Below are positions 1 to 6,942 of a stretch of DNA of 15,009 bases, piece after piece; positions within the stretch are counted from its first letter, which is position 1; each line of letters starts with the position of its first letter. The position numbers were made by a program, and so were the translations under genes. Source of the stretch: CAZRDB01 sp964598695 (GTDB lineage Bacteria; Armatimonadota; Zipacnadia; UBA1398); the NCBI GenBank assembly GCA_964598695.1, contig CAZRDB010000125.1:1-15009 (forward strand), read 5' to 3'. The notes below the pieces were generated by a model. It searched no databases and was not told the origin of the DNA. It worked only from the letters and a program-made list of their open reading frames with translations.

Positions 1-1
1 G

Positions 2-1150
2 GGCTGGGTCTACCTGACCCCCGCCCAGGCCGCCGCCGTCACCGCGGGCACGACCTTCCAGGTCTCGACCGTCGCCCAGCCGAGCCTCGGCTCCGTGCCC
101 GCCGGCACGACGGGCGTCTCGCTCAGCTCGGGTGGCGCCAGCACCACGATCGACCGGACCGGCCACTACCGGATCGAGGGGATCACGCCGGGCGTCTACG
201 GCCTGGCGCTGCTCTCGCAGAGCGGCCAGACCACCCTCTCCGAGACCTTCGGGGGCCTGCTGGTCGCGCCCGACGCGACCACCTACGGCCTCGGCGCCCC
301 GGCGGGCTACTCGGTGCGGATCGCCCCCCCGGCCCCGACCACCGTTGCCGCGGGCGCGCAGCTCACACTGACCGCGGAGCTGGCGCAGACCACCAGCGGG
401 CAGGCCGTCGCCTTCGCCGGCCCGTTCACCTGGACTTCGGAGCAGCCGGCCGTCGCGAGCGTGAGCCAGGGCGTGGTCAGCGGCCTCACCGAGGGCACGG
501 CGTGGATCCGCGCCAGCGCGGGACCGCTCTTCGCGCGCATCCAGGTCACCGTGCAGGGCGGGACGGCACACCAGGCGGCCGTCCTGACGAGTAGCGCGAC
601 GGTCGCGGCCGTCGCGGGGACGATGCGGATCAGCGCCTTCTCGCTCCAGGTCCCGGGCGGTTCGATCGCGCTCCCTGCGGGCTCCCTCGCGCTGGTCACG
701 CCCCCGGCCGGGACCCCCGTGACGACGCTCACCCCCACCGCCTCGGGCGACACGCTGGCGCTGCCCGGGCCGGTGACCGTCTCCGGGACCGGCGTGATGC
801 TCCTGACCTTCCGGGCGCCCTCCGGTGAGGCGATCGCATTCACGGATGCCCTGGGCGGGACCGCCCACGTCGAGCAGGTCCAGTTCCGGTGCGGGCTGCC
901 GCAGGTGGGAACGGTGCTGTTCCCGGCCGATCTCGCGCTCGCGCTCCCCGTCTCCGGCGCGCCGGCCTCGGTCGCCTACGCGGAGTTCGGCGGCGTGCCC
1001 GCGGGCGGGGAGGCCTCGCTCACGCTCGAGCCCGGCGGCACGCGGAGCGACACCCCCGACGCGAGTGGGGATGTCCGCATCGAGGGCTTCCCCGCGGCGA
1101 CCACGGTGACCACGCTCTCGGCCGTTCGTCTCGAGGTGCTCGGGCCGTAG
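2..1150 (+). CDS. Secreted/surface protein with Big_2 Ig-like domain, C-terminal fragment
   Basis: This is the 3' part of a larger gene. The frame is open to the left edge, so the GTG at 95 is probably internal and the real start lies outside the window. Three parts can be seen. First comes a short carboxypeptidase-regulatory-like stretch (about nt 115-270; G-HYRIEGITPGVYGLALL). Next is a bacterial Ig-like group 2 (Big_2) domain (about nt 340-555), recognised by the pattern WTSEQPAVASVS-GVVSGLTEGTA. Last is a beta-rich tail rich in A, G, T, V and P that matches no family I know. No membrane anchor, sorting signal or LPXTG motif is seen before the TAG stop. Big_2 domains are typical of extracellular adhesins and surface proteins, so export is likely although the signal peptide is not in view. 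The stop lies 33 bp from the convergent bactofilin-like gene. Function beyond a surface role is unknown. Confidence 0.8.
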   Translation, partial: GWVYLTPAQAAAVTAGTTFQVSTVAQPSLGSVPAGTTGVSLSSGGASTTIDRTGHYRIEGITPGVYGLALLSQSGQTTLSETFGGLLVAPDATTYGLGAPAGYSVRIAPPAPTTVAAGAQLTLTAELAQTTSGQAVAFAGPFTWTSEQPAVASVSQGVVSGLTEGTAWIRASAGPLFARIQVTVQGGTAHQAAVLTSSATVAAVAGTMRISAFSLQVPGGSIALPAGSLALVTPPAGTPVTTLTPTASGDTLALPGPVTVSGTGVMLLTFRAPSGEAIAFTDALGGTAHVEQVQFRCGLPQVGTVLFPADLALALPVSGAPASVAYAEFGGVPAGGEASLTLEPGGTRSDTPDASGDVRIEGFPAATTVTTLSAVRLEVLGP

Positions 1151-1183
1151 GGCATTCCCTCAACGCGCGCTCCCGTGGCGGCC

Positions 1184-2254
1184 CTACGACGGGTCGGCCC
1201 GGCGGATCGGCCAGCAACCGCCGGCGTCGGGGTCGCGGCCCCAGTCGGTGATCAGCGCCGCCGAAGCGCCGTACAGCAGGAGCGTCCACTTCGCGAGCAG
1301 CCACAGCGGCAGCAGGCACGGGACGACGCCCACCAGGCTGAGCAGGGCCCAGAGCAGGAACCCGCGGCGGAGCTGGGCGGCCGGATCCGCGCTCGCGCGC
1401 GAGACGGCCGCGCCCATGCGGCGGAGCAGCCCCACCCAGCCGAGGGCCGCGGCGGCGATGAGCACCAGCACCAGCGGCAGCAGCGCCAACCACCCGATGC
1501 AGGGGATCAGCGTACAGGCGATCAGCAGGCCGAGGAGGCAGCAGGACCAACTGACGATCTGGCCCCGGTGGGCGCGCAGGGCGTCGGAGACCGCCTCCAG
1601 CCGGAGCGTTGCGAGATGGGCCATGCTGTAGCAGAGAGCCCCGCCCACCAGCGTCCCGAGCAGCCAGAGGATGAAGGCCAGGCAGATCAGACCGCCGAGA
1701 GGGTCTCCGGCCTTCGAGGCGGCCGGTTGCGGGCCGACCCGCGCGCCCGGCTGCACCTCGCGCGCCCCCTGCGCGACCTCCACCTTGCCCTCGACGCGGG
1801 CGCCGGCCTGCACGCTCGCGTTGCCTTGCCCGACGCGGACGTCGCCGCCGACGACCGCGCCATCGCGTACGACGACGTTGCCCTGGCTGGCGATGATGCT
1901 CCCGCGCACCGCACCGCCCGACTCGATGATGACGAGGCTCTCCGTGGCGGCGACGTCTCCCTCCACGGTCCCCTCGACGACGAGGAGCCCCCGGGTGAGC
2001 CGCACCGCCGCGACGTGCTCGCCGGCCGGGATGGTGATCGAGCGCCCGGTCTCGTTGAAGACGGGGAGGCCCGCCCCGCTCTCGGCCGACTCGACGACCA
2101 CGCAGCCGTAGAGATCCTCCGGAGTAGGGGGTGCTTCGACGAGGGGCTGGGCATGGCAGACGCCACCGAGAAGCGCCAGCACGGCGGCGACGAGCCAGAC
2201 AGGGAGACGATGGCCGGGGGCTGAGGTCCGTTCGTCTGTCGACCGGGCATCCAT
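1184..2254 (-). CDS. Exported bactofilin-like (polymer-forming) membrane protein
   Basis: A 356-residue protein. The ATG at 2254 shares its A with the TGA stop of the anti-sigma gene (TGATG), so it is probably translationally coupled. Residues 1-35 look like a signal peptide: a basic start, a hydrophobic core at about 18-31 (LPVWLVAAVLALLGG), then a CHA cleavage-like site. Residues about 70-175 form short repeats of the bactofilin/DUF583 type (VVEGTVEGDV, GGAVRGSI, GAVVGGDVRVGQG, GARVEGKVEV), expected to fold as a right-handed beta-helix. About four hydrophobic segments follow, at roughly 188-211, 235-252, 254-276 and 299-325. Classical bactofilins are soluble cytoplasmic scaffold proteins. 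With a signal peptide and C-terminal helices, this beta-helix would sit outside the cytoplasmic membrane (inference). Third gene of the ECF sigma/anti-sigma operon, so it is a likely sensor or target of that pathway. The family resemblance is good; the role is unknown. Confidence 0.8.
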   Translation of the reverse strand: MDARSTDERTSAPGHRLPVWLVAAVLALLGGVCHAQPLVEAPPTPEDLYGCVVVESAESGAGLPVFNETGRSITIPAGEHVAAVRLTRGLLVVEGTVEGDVAATESLVIIESGGAVRGSIIASQGNVVVRDGAVVGGDVRVGQGNASVQAGARVEGKVEVAQGAREVQPGARVGPQPAASKAGDPLGGLICLAFILWLLGTLVGGALCYSMAHLATLRLEAVSDALRAHRGQIVSWSCCLLGLLIACTLIPCIGWLALLPLVLVLIAAAALGWVGLLRRMGAAVSRASADPAAQLRRGFLLWALLSLVGVVPCLLPLWLLAKWTLLLYGASAALITDWGRDPDAGGCWPIRRADPS

Positions 2255-2799
2255 CACTGCGCCGTCACCGCCCTCCGGAGCCCGGAGAGTGAACTGCGGG
2301 CCAGGAAGCAGCCGAGGACGCCGCCGGCGAGGATCGCGAGGAGCGCTCCACCGACGAGGTAGGGGAGCGTGGCGGGGAGGGTGCTCCAGCACGCGGAGAG
2401 CGACGCGGCGGCGCCGGCCCATGCCCCCCGCAGCAGCTCGAGCGCGCGGTCCGCGCCCAGCCAGAACCACGCGCCCGCGAGACCGGCGAGCAGCAGGAGC
2501 CCGGTGCTGCCCGCGCCGCTCGCGAGCAGCACGGCGAGCGCGGCGGCGAACGAGGGGCTCCGCCGGGGCGGCAGCGACCGGAGCAGCTCGCGGGTGAAGG
2601 CCGGTCCGGGGTCGTCGTGGCCGGAGAGCTTCACGGCCGTATCGAGCCCGCGGAGGGCTTCCAGCTCGGCACGGCACGCGGAGCACTCCGCCAGGTGCGC
2701 GTCGAGCAGCAGGAGCGTCTCTTCCTCCTCGAAGGGCGGCTCCGCACCCTCGGCGAGGATGCACAGCGCCTCGAGCCACTCGGGGCAAGCCGGTCTCAC
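2254..2799 (-). CDS. Zinc-finger anti-sigma factor, membrane-associated
   Basis: A 181-residue protein. The start is a GTG at 2799, whose GTGA overlaps the TGA stop of the sigma gene by 4 bp; a GGTGAGG-like Shine-Dalgarno sequence sits at 2810-2804. The N-terminal half has the zf-HC2 anti-sigma signature H35-x3-C39-x2-C42 (DAHLAECSACRAELEAL), which in this family binds zinc and contacts the ECF sigma factor. An acidic stretch, PFEEEE, precedes it. Hydrophobic segments follow at about 83-114 and 145-167, so the protein is probably anchored in the cytoplasmic membrane with its zinc finger inside the cell. Known role of the family: it holds the partner sigma factor inactive until a signal releases it. 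Position directly behind the sigma gene strongly supports the pairing. The short outer part contains no recognisable sensor domain, which leaves the downstream bactofilin-like protein as a candidate sensing partner (inference). Confidence 0.9.
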   Translation of the reverse strand: MRPACPEWLEALCILAEGAEPPFEEEETLLLLDAHLAECSACRAELEALRGLDTAVKLSGHDDPGPAFTRELLRSLPPRRSPSFAAALAVLLASGAGSTGLLLLAGLAGAWFWLGADRALELLRGAWAGAAASLSACWSTLPATLPYLVGGALLAILAGGVLGCFLARSSLSGLRRAVTAQ

Positions 2800-3368
2800 G
2801 ACGCCTCACCTTCCTCCATCCCGCGGAGCGCCCGCGCGAGCTTGAGGCGCCCCTGGTACGCGTGCGTCTTCGCGGTGCCGACGGGGATCCGCATCGCCTG
2901 CGCGATCTCGTCGTAGCTCAGGTCCTCGAGATGGCGGAGGAGGACGGCCATCCGCTCCCGCTCGGGCAGCCGATCGATCGCCTCCCGCACGGTCGATCCG
3001 ATCTGGGCGGTGAGGGCCAGCTCCTCCGGTCCCGCCTGCTCCGCGGCCGGCTCGGCCCGTCCCGCCTCGCGCTCCTCCTCGAGCGAGCCGACGCGCGACC
3101 GGGCGCGCCGCAACTCGTCCAGGCACAGACGAGAGGCGATCGTCAGGACCCACGTCGCGAAGCTGCGCGACGGATCGTACCGCTCGAGCGCATCCCAGAC
3201 CCGCAGGAACGCCTCGGAGGCGATGTCCTCGGCGCGGGCGCGCTCGCCGACCATCCGCAGAGCGAGAGTGTAGACGCGCGCCCTGTGCCGGTCCACGAGC
3301 TGCCCGAACGCCTCGCGATCGCCTCGTAGCGCTCCTCGGACGAGAGCGGCATCGGCGGCTGTCGGCAT
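2796..3368 (-). CDS. ECF-type (sigma-70 family) RNA polymerase sigma factor, first copy
   Basis: A 190-residue protein with the two-domain layout of ECF sigma factors. Region sigma2 is at about 20-90 (DREAFGQLVDRHRARVYTLA, then RAEDIASEAFLRVWDAL and the DNA-melting stretch SFATWVLTIASR). A charged E/A-rich linker follows at about 93-118. Region sigma4 is at about 127-180, with LPERERMAVLL and the helix-turn-helix LSYDEIAQAMRIPVGTAKTH. The ATG at 3368 is preceded by GAGAGG and gives the usual family length. It directs RNA polymerase to a small regulon, normally including its own operon, and is controlled by the anti-sigma factor encoded next, which overlaps it by 4 bp. No clear ECF promoter (GGAAC-type -35) was found in the 143 bp upstream, so autoregulation cannot be read from the sequence. 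Confidence 0.93.
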   Translation of the reverse strand: MPTAADAALVRGALRGDREAFGQLVDRHRARVYTLALRMVGERARAEDIASEAFLRVWDALERYDPSRSFATWVLTIASRLCLDELRRARSRVGSLEEEREAGRAEPAAEQAGPEELALTAQIGSTVREAIDRLPERERMAVLLRHLEDLSYDEIAQAMRIPVGTAKTHAYQGRLKLARALRGMEEGEAS

Positions 3369-3511
3369 GTACCCTCTCTTCCCCTTGCCGGGGGGCTGTG
3401 CCTACACTCACTACGATCGGGCGAGCCCGTCGGTTTTGGCGCGGGCGCGGCCGGTCGGCGCAGGCGGCTCGGGGCCGGGAGTCGAAACGGTCTCTCAGAC
3501 GGAGGGATTGG
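3369..3511. other. Divergent control region between ECF sigma operon and AAA+/NHL operon
   Basis: This 143-bp gap must hold the 5' signals of both divergent operons. I see ribosome binding sites at both ends (GAGAGG for the sigma gene on the minus strand, GGAGGG at 3501-3506 for the ATPase). A slightly less GC-rich patch lies at about 3400-3435. TACACT at 3403-3408 resembles a -10 box on the plus strand, but no -35 lies at a proper distance. No inverted repeat large enough to be an operator is obvious. Confidence 0.4.
3501..3506 (+). promoter_or_regulatory. Shine-Dalgarno that fixes the AAA+ ATPase start
   Basis: GGAGGG lies 5 nt before the ATG at 3512. An in-frame ATG at 3398 would add 38 residues that are arginine-rich and resemble translated non-coding GC-rich DNA, and it lacks a comparable binding site. 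This favours 3512. Confidence 0.65.
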
Positions 3512-5149
3512 ATGCGGAAGCTCAGTGCCACCCGCGAGATCGAGATTCTGGTGCGGGCGCGGTACCCGATCGTCTACATCGTCTCGTGGGAGGAAGGCCG
3601 CGTCGAACTGGCGCTCGCCGAGATCGCGCAGGCGCGGAAGAAGCGGCTGTACATGTGGACCCTGACCGAGGGTCTCCACCCGTACGGGGCCCGAAGCGGT
3701 GATCCCGACAGCCAGCAGCCAATGGTCGTGCTCGACCGCATCCAGCAATCGCAGGAGCAGGCCCTGTTCGTCCTCAAGGACTTCCATCCGTTCCTCAAGG
3801 AGCCGCAGGTCATCCGCAAGCTGCGTGACCTGACGCAGTCGCTCAAGTTGACGCTCAAGACGTTGCTGCTGGTCTCCCCCGTGCTCGAGCTTCCGCCGGA
3901 ACTCGAGAAGGAGGTCACCGTCGTCGACTTCGAGCTGCCGACCGACAAGGACATCGCGGCGCTGCTCGAGCGAATCCGCCAGTCGGTCCAGGGCAAGGAG
4001 GGCCTCCAGGTCGAGCTGTCGGCCGAGGAGCGCGACCGGATCGTGAAGGCCGCGCGCGGCCTCACGCTCACCGAGGCCGAGAACGTCCTCGCCCGCAGCC
4101 TCGTCGAGGCCAAGCGTTTCGACATCGAGATCATCATCGGCGAGAAGCAGCAGATCATCCGCAAGACCCAGATCCTCGAGTACTTCCACACCGCCGAGAG
4201 CGTGAGCCAGATCGGCGGCCTCGACGTGCTCAAGGACTGGCTCGCCAAGCGGACGCGCGCGTTCGGAGAGGCGGCCCGCGCCTTCGGGCTGCCCGAGCCC
4301 AAGGGGCTGCTGCTGCTCGGCGTGCAGGGCTGCGGCAAGTCGCTCACCGCGAAGACGGTCGCCGACCTGTGGAAGCTGCCGCTGCTCAAGCTCGATGTGG
4401 GCAAGATCTTCGGCGGCATCGTCGGCTCGTCCGAGGAGAACATGCGGAAGGCCATCCGGATCGCCGAGTCGGTCTCCCCCTGCGTCCTGTGGATCGACGA
4501 AATCGAGAAGGGGCTCTCGGGGGTGAAGTCCTCGGGCGCGAGCGACGCCGGGACGACGGCGCGCGTCTTCGGGACGCTGATCACCTGGCTGCAGGAGAAG
4601 ACGGCGCCGGTCTTCGTGATCGCCACGGCCAACGACATCAGCGAGCTGCCGCCCGAGCTGCTCCGCAAGGGCCGCTTCGACGACATCTTCTTCGTCGATC
4701 TCCCGAACACGGCCGAGCGCCGGGAGATCCTGCGGATCCATCTCGGCCGCCGCGGACGGGACGCGAGCGACTTCGACCTCGAGACCCTCGCCGACGCTTG
4801 CGAGGGCTTCTCGGGCGCCGAGATCGAGCAGGCGGTTCTCGCGGGGATGTACGAGGCCTTCGACCGGGGCGACGAGCTGTCCAGCGAGGATGTCGAGCGA
4901 GCGATCAAGACGAGCATCCCGCTCTCGTCGACCATGTCGCACTCGATCCGCGAGTTGCGTGCCTGGTCGCGCATGCGCGCTCGGCCGGCCTCGACCGGCG
5001 AGTCGGTGGAGATCCCCGAGGCGACCGAGGACCTGCGCCAGCTTCTCGAAGCCGCCGGGATCCTCGACCCGCGCGAGCTGTCGGACGAGGACGAAGAGCC
5101 GGTCGAGGGGATCGTCGTACCGGAGGCGGAGGCGGGGGGCTCGGCGTGA
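3512..5149 (+). CDS. Ycf46-like AAA+ ATPase
   Basis: A 545-residue protein. Residues about 1-190 form an N-terminal domain (REIEILVRARYPIVYIVSWEE opening; ALFVLKDFHPFL) like that of the cyanobacterial/plastid Ycf46 family. The AAA+ core covers about 225-470. It contains Walker A GVQGCGKS (270-277), Walker B CVLWIDE (D329, E330), a sensor-1-like stretch FVIATAND, an FtsH-type LLRKGRFDDIFFVDLP segment with the likely arginine finger, and a lid motif GFSGAEIEQAVLAGMYEAF. The C-terminal tail is acidic (DEDEEPVEG). No signal peptide or membrane helix is seen, so it is cytoplasmic. All nucleotide-binding residues are present, so ATP hydrolysis, probably as a ring, is expected. The substrate is not known; no protease domain is fused. 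Its stop overlaps the GTG start of the NHL-repeat gene (GTGA), implying coupled synthesis and perhaps a complex. The family assignment rests on the N-terminal domain and overall layout, recalled rather than searched. Confidence 0.88.
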   Translation: MRKLSATREIEILVRARYPIVYIVSWEEGRVELALAEIAQARKKRLYMWTLTEGLHPYGARSGDPDSQQPMVVLDRIQQSQEQALFVLKDFHPFLKEPQVIRKLRDLTQSLKLTLKTLLLVSPVLELPPELEKEVTVVDFELPTDKDIAALLERIRQSVQGKEGLQVELSAEERDRIVKAARGLTLTEAENVLARSLVEAKRFDIEIIIGEKQQIIRKTQILEYFHTAESVSQIGGLDVLKDWLAKRTRAFGEAARAFGLPEPKGLLLLGVQGCGKSLTAKTVADLWKLPLLKLDVGKIFGGIVGSSEENMRKAIRIAESVSPCVLWIDEIEKGLSGVKSSGASDAGTTARVFGTLITWLQEKTAPVFVIATANDISELPPELLRKGRFDDIFFVDLPNTAERREILRIHLGRRGRDASDFDLETLADACEGFSGAEIEQAVLAGMYEAFDRGDELSSEDVERAIKTSIPLSSTMSHSIRELRAWSRMRARPASTGESVEIPEATEDLRQLLEAAGILDPRELSDEDEEPVEGIVVPEAEAGGSA

Positions 5150-6141
5150 GGCACGAGGAGCCCGAACGCTTCGACCTGGTCGAGATCAGCGACACCGCCG
5201 AGGAGCCACTGCCGCCGCCGGGGCTGATCGACGAGGACCCGCTCGACGCCCAGCGGGAGACGCGGGCCCGCTCCCTGCAGCCGCGATCGGGTGCTCTGCG
5301 CGTCCTCGAGGTGATCGGCACGCCGGGGCGCGAGGTGGGGCAGCTGTGCCAGCCGCTCGGGGTGGCCGTCGATGTCGAGGGCAACCTGTACGTCGCCGAG
5401 GCCGGTCTGGGGCGCGTGCAGCGGATCAGCCCGGAGGGAGAGGTCTGGGCCTACACGGGCAAGGGCACCGGCCGGGGCGAGTGGGAGGAGGCCGTGGCGG
5501 TCGCCGTCGATGCGCGGGGGATGTTGTACATCCTCGAGCGGCGCGCCTGCCGCATCCAGAAGGTCGGCGCCGACGCCCGGTACCAGCACACCTTCGGGAT
5601 GCCCGGCGGCTCGTTCTCCCAGCTCCATCGGCCGTCGTCGCTCGCGCTCGATAGCCGCAACAACGTCTATGTGGCCGATACCGGCAACAACCGGGTCTCC
5701 GTCTTCGAGCCGAACGGACGCTTCCGCGCCGTGCTCCGCGCCGAGGCCGTGGGTGGGCTCGCGGCGCCGCGCGGGGTGGCCTTCACGCGGGACGACGAAC
5801 TGGTGATCTGCGACACCGACAACGGCCGCCTGGTGATCCTGGACGCGCGCGGCGAGGTCGCGCAAGTGCTGGATGGCCTCGGGGCGAGCGGCCGGCTCTT
5901 CGCGGCGCCGATCGCGGCGGCAGAGGACCCCTTCGGCGGGATCTGGGTCGTCGATGAGATCGGGCGGCAGCTCGTGAAGGTCGGACGCGACGGCGTCGTG
6001 CTCACCCGTCTCGGCCCCCATCTGGGGCCCCAGCTCGTGGGCCTCCGCGAGCCGACCTCGGTCTGCGTCCGCCCCGACGGCGACCTGTACCTCTGCGACT
6101 CGGGCAACGGCCGCGTCCTCGCGATCGGCTACCGGGCCTAG
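5146..6141 (+). CDS. NHL-repeat beta-propeller protein, probably cytoplasmic
   Basis: A 331-residue protein. The GTG at 5146 overlaps the TGA of the ATPase gene by 4 bp, and purine-rich GGAGGCGGAGG lies just upstream. A charged, proline-containing leader (about 1-58) precedes six NHL-type repeats filling residues about 62-331. Each repeat has the pattern of a P-x-G/S-hydrophobic-A start, D-x-x-G/N-x-hydrophobic-hydrophobic-V/C-x-D, then N/G-R-hydrophobic. The clearest are repeat 3 (RPSSLALDSRNNVYVADTGN) and repeat 6 (LREPTSVCVRPDGDLYLCDS). Six repeats fit a closed six-bladed propeller. NHL propellers bind proteins or RNA or act as extracellular lyase-like enzymes. Here there is no signal peptide, so a cytoplasmic binding role is more likely. 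Overlap with the AAA+ gene suggests that the propeller acts as its adaptor or partner (inference). No catalytic residues of NHL-type lyases were identified. Confidence 0.88.
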   Translation: MRHEEPERFDLVEISDTAEEPLPPPGLIDEDPLDAQRETRARSLQPRSGALRVLEVIGTPGREVGQLCQPLGVAVDVEGNLYVAEAGLGRVQRISPEGEVWAYTGKGTGRGEWEEAVAVAVDARGMLYILERRACRIQKVGADARYQHTFGMPGGSFSQLHRPSSLALDSRNNVYVADTGNNRVSVFEPNGRFRAVLRAEAVGGLAAPRGVAFTRDDELVICDTDNGRLVILDARGEVAQVLDGLGASGRLFAAPIAAAEDPFGGIWVVDEIGRQLVKVGRDGVVLTRLGPHLGPQLVGLREPTSVCVRPDGDLYLCDSGNGRVLAIGYRA

Positions 6142-6228
6142 CGCGGTTCTCGCAAGCTCCCGCGCGCAAGAGCGAAGGGCGACAACCGCTGAGGTAGGGC
6201 AGAAGGACGAGCACTCGACAGACCGCCG

Positions 6229-6277
6229 CTCGCCGCTGGCGCCTGTAGGGACTTCCGGGAGCCGCTCTCGCGGCGAG
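6229..6277. repeat. 8-bp inverted repeat with 33-bp spacer
   Basis: CTCGCCGC at 6229-6236 is matched by GCGGCGAG at 6270-6277. It lies between the NHL gene and the sigma operon and could be an operator or leader structure. In DNA this GC-rich an 8-bp match may be chance. Confidence 0.25.
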
Positions 6278-6314
6278 GCCCGCGCGACCACCGCCGCGTC
6301 CCCCGCGGAACCCC

Positions 6315-6345
6315 GTGTAGTCCTCCGCGCCCCCTCGGGTGTAGT
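6315..6345 (+). repeat. Direct repeat GTGTAGT, 24 bp apart
   Basis: Identical heptamers lie at 6315-6321 and 6339-6345, 24 bp start to start, about 40-70 bp before the sigma start codon. They are less GC-rich than the surroundings. A regulator binding site or promoter element is possible, but the copies do not pair as a known -35/-10. Confidence 0.35.
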
Positions 6346-6384
6346 AGGAGTGTCGGCTCACGCTCCGGCGGCGAAGGGGAACCG

Positions 6385-6939
6385 ATGGCCAGCGGCGACA
6401 CCGAACTCATGCGGCAGGCCCAGGCAGGCGACGCGGCCGCCTTCTGGCAGCTCGCACACACGCACCGGGCGACGGTCTACCGGATCGCTCGCGGGATCGT
6501 CGGCTCGCCGGAGGACGCCGAGGACGTGGTGCAGGAGGTCTTCCTGCGTGCCTATCAGGCTCTGCGCCGCTTCGATCTCGCCCGCCCGCCGATCGCCTGG
6601 CTGCGCACGATCACCGTCCACTGCGCGATCAGCGTTGCCCGGAGACGTGGACGCACGCGCTTGCTCGACGGCGCGACTAGCTTCCCCGAGGCCGCGAGCG
6701 CCTGGGAGAGCCCCGAGGACCACGCGATCGGACGCGAGGCGCAGGACCGCCTTCGGCGCTCGCTCGGCGCCCTGTCTCCGCAGCAGCGGGCCGCGATCAC
6801 CCTCTCCGCGATCGACGGGCTCTCGGTCGGGGAGATCGCGGAGGCGATGGGCTGCCGTACCCCCACCGTGAAGACACACCTGCTCAGGGCGCGCGAGCGA
6901 CTCGCGCACCTCATGGCCGACCACCTCAGGGAGGGCTAG
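6385..6939 (+). CDS. ECF-type (sigma-70 family) RNA polymerase sigma factor, second copy
   Basis: A 184-residue ECF sigma factor. The ATG at 6385 follows AAGGGGAA at a proper distance. Region sigma2 covers about 16-85 (GDAAAFWQLAHTHRATVYRIA; PEDAEDVVQEVFLRAYQAL; then PPIAWLRTITVHCAISVARR). Sigma4 covers about 120-175, with LSPQQRAAITLSAIDGLSVG and the recognition helix-turn-helix ending in CRTPTVKTHLLRARERL. It is only distantly similar to the first copy, so it should have its own promoter specificity. It is the first gene of a three-gene operon: the anti-sigma gene begins 3 nt after its stop, so the two are co-transcribed. By family rule it would be released from the anti-sigma factor upon an envelope signal and drive a small regulon, probably including this operon. 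Confidence 0.94.
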   Translation: MASGDTELMRQAQAGDAAAFWQLAHTHRATVYRIARGIVGSPEDAEDVVQEVFLRAYQALRRFDLARPPIAWLRTITVHCAISVARRRGRTRLLDGATSFPEAASAWESPEDHAIGREAQDRLRRSLGALSPQQRAAITLSAIDGLSVGEIAEAMGCRTPTVKTHLLRARERLAHLMADHLREG

Positions 6940-6942
6940 CCC

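Larger units (their letters stand above)
6142..6384. other. Intergenic region upstream of second ECF sigma operon
   Basis: This 243-bp gap probably carries the promoter of the second sigma operon. It holds an 8-bp inverted repeat (6229-6236 with 6270-6277) and a direct repeat of GTGTAGT (6315 and 6339). A GGAAC motif at 6307-6311 resembles an ECF -35 element but lacks a matching -10 at 15-17 bp. No T-rich terminator for the NHL gene is visible. A 6-bp GCGCGG/CCGCGC stem (6141-6146 with 6160-6165) overlaps its stop but has no U tract. Confidence 0.4.

Noticed and set aside
1146..1160. AGGG-CATT-CCCT hairpin after the left-edge gene as terminator
   Set aside because: Only a 4-bp stem with no U tract; not enough to call.
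1175..2224. 349-residue open frame on the plus strand
   Set aside because: Antisense shadow of the bactofilin-like gene; no motifs, and the minus strand has operon overlaps and membrane segments.
2255..2809. N-terminal extension of the bactofilin-like frame up to 2809
   Set aside because: The extension is out of frame with the anti-sigma gene and arginine-rich; the TGATG start at 2254 with a signal peptide right behind it is far better.
3398..3511. Earlier ATG start for the AAA+ ATPase
   Set aside because: The added 38 residues look like translated non-coding DNA, while a good Shine-Dalgarno sits before 3512.
3574..6291. 905-residue open frame on the minus strand
   Set aside because: It is antisense to the AAA+ and NHL genes, which have clear motifs. 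Its translation is rich in R, A, S and P without family resemblance; long antisense frames are expected at this GC content.
6307..6356. GGAAC at 6307 as ECF -35 with TGTC at 6351 as -10
   Set aside because: The spacing is about 39 bp, more than twice what an ECF promoter allows, and no other -10 fits.
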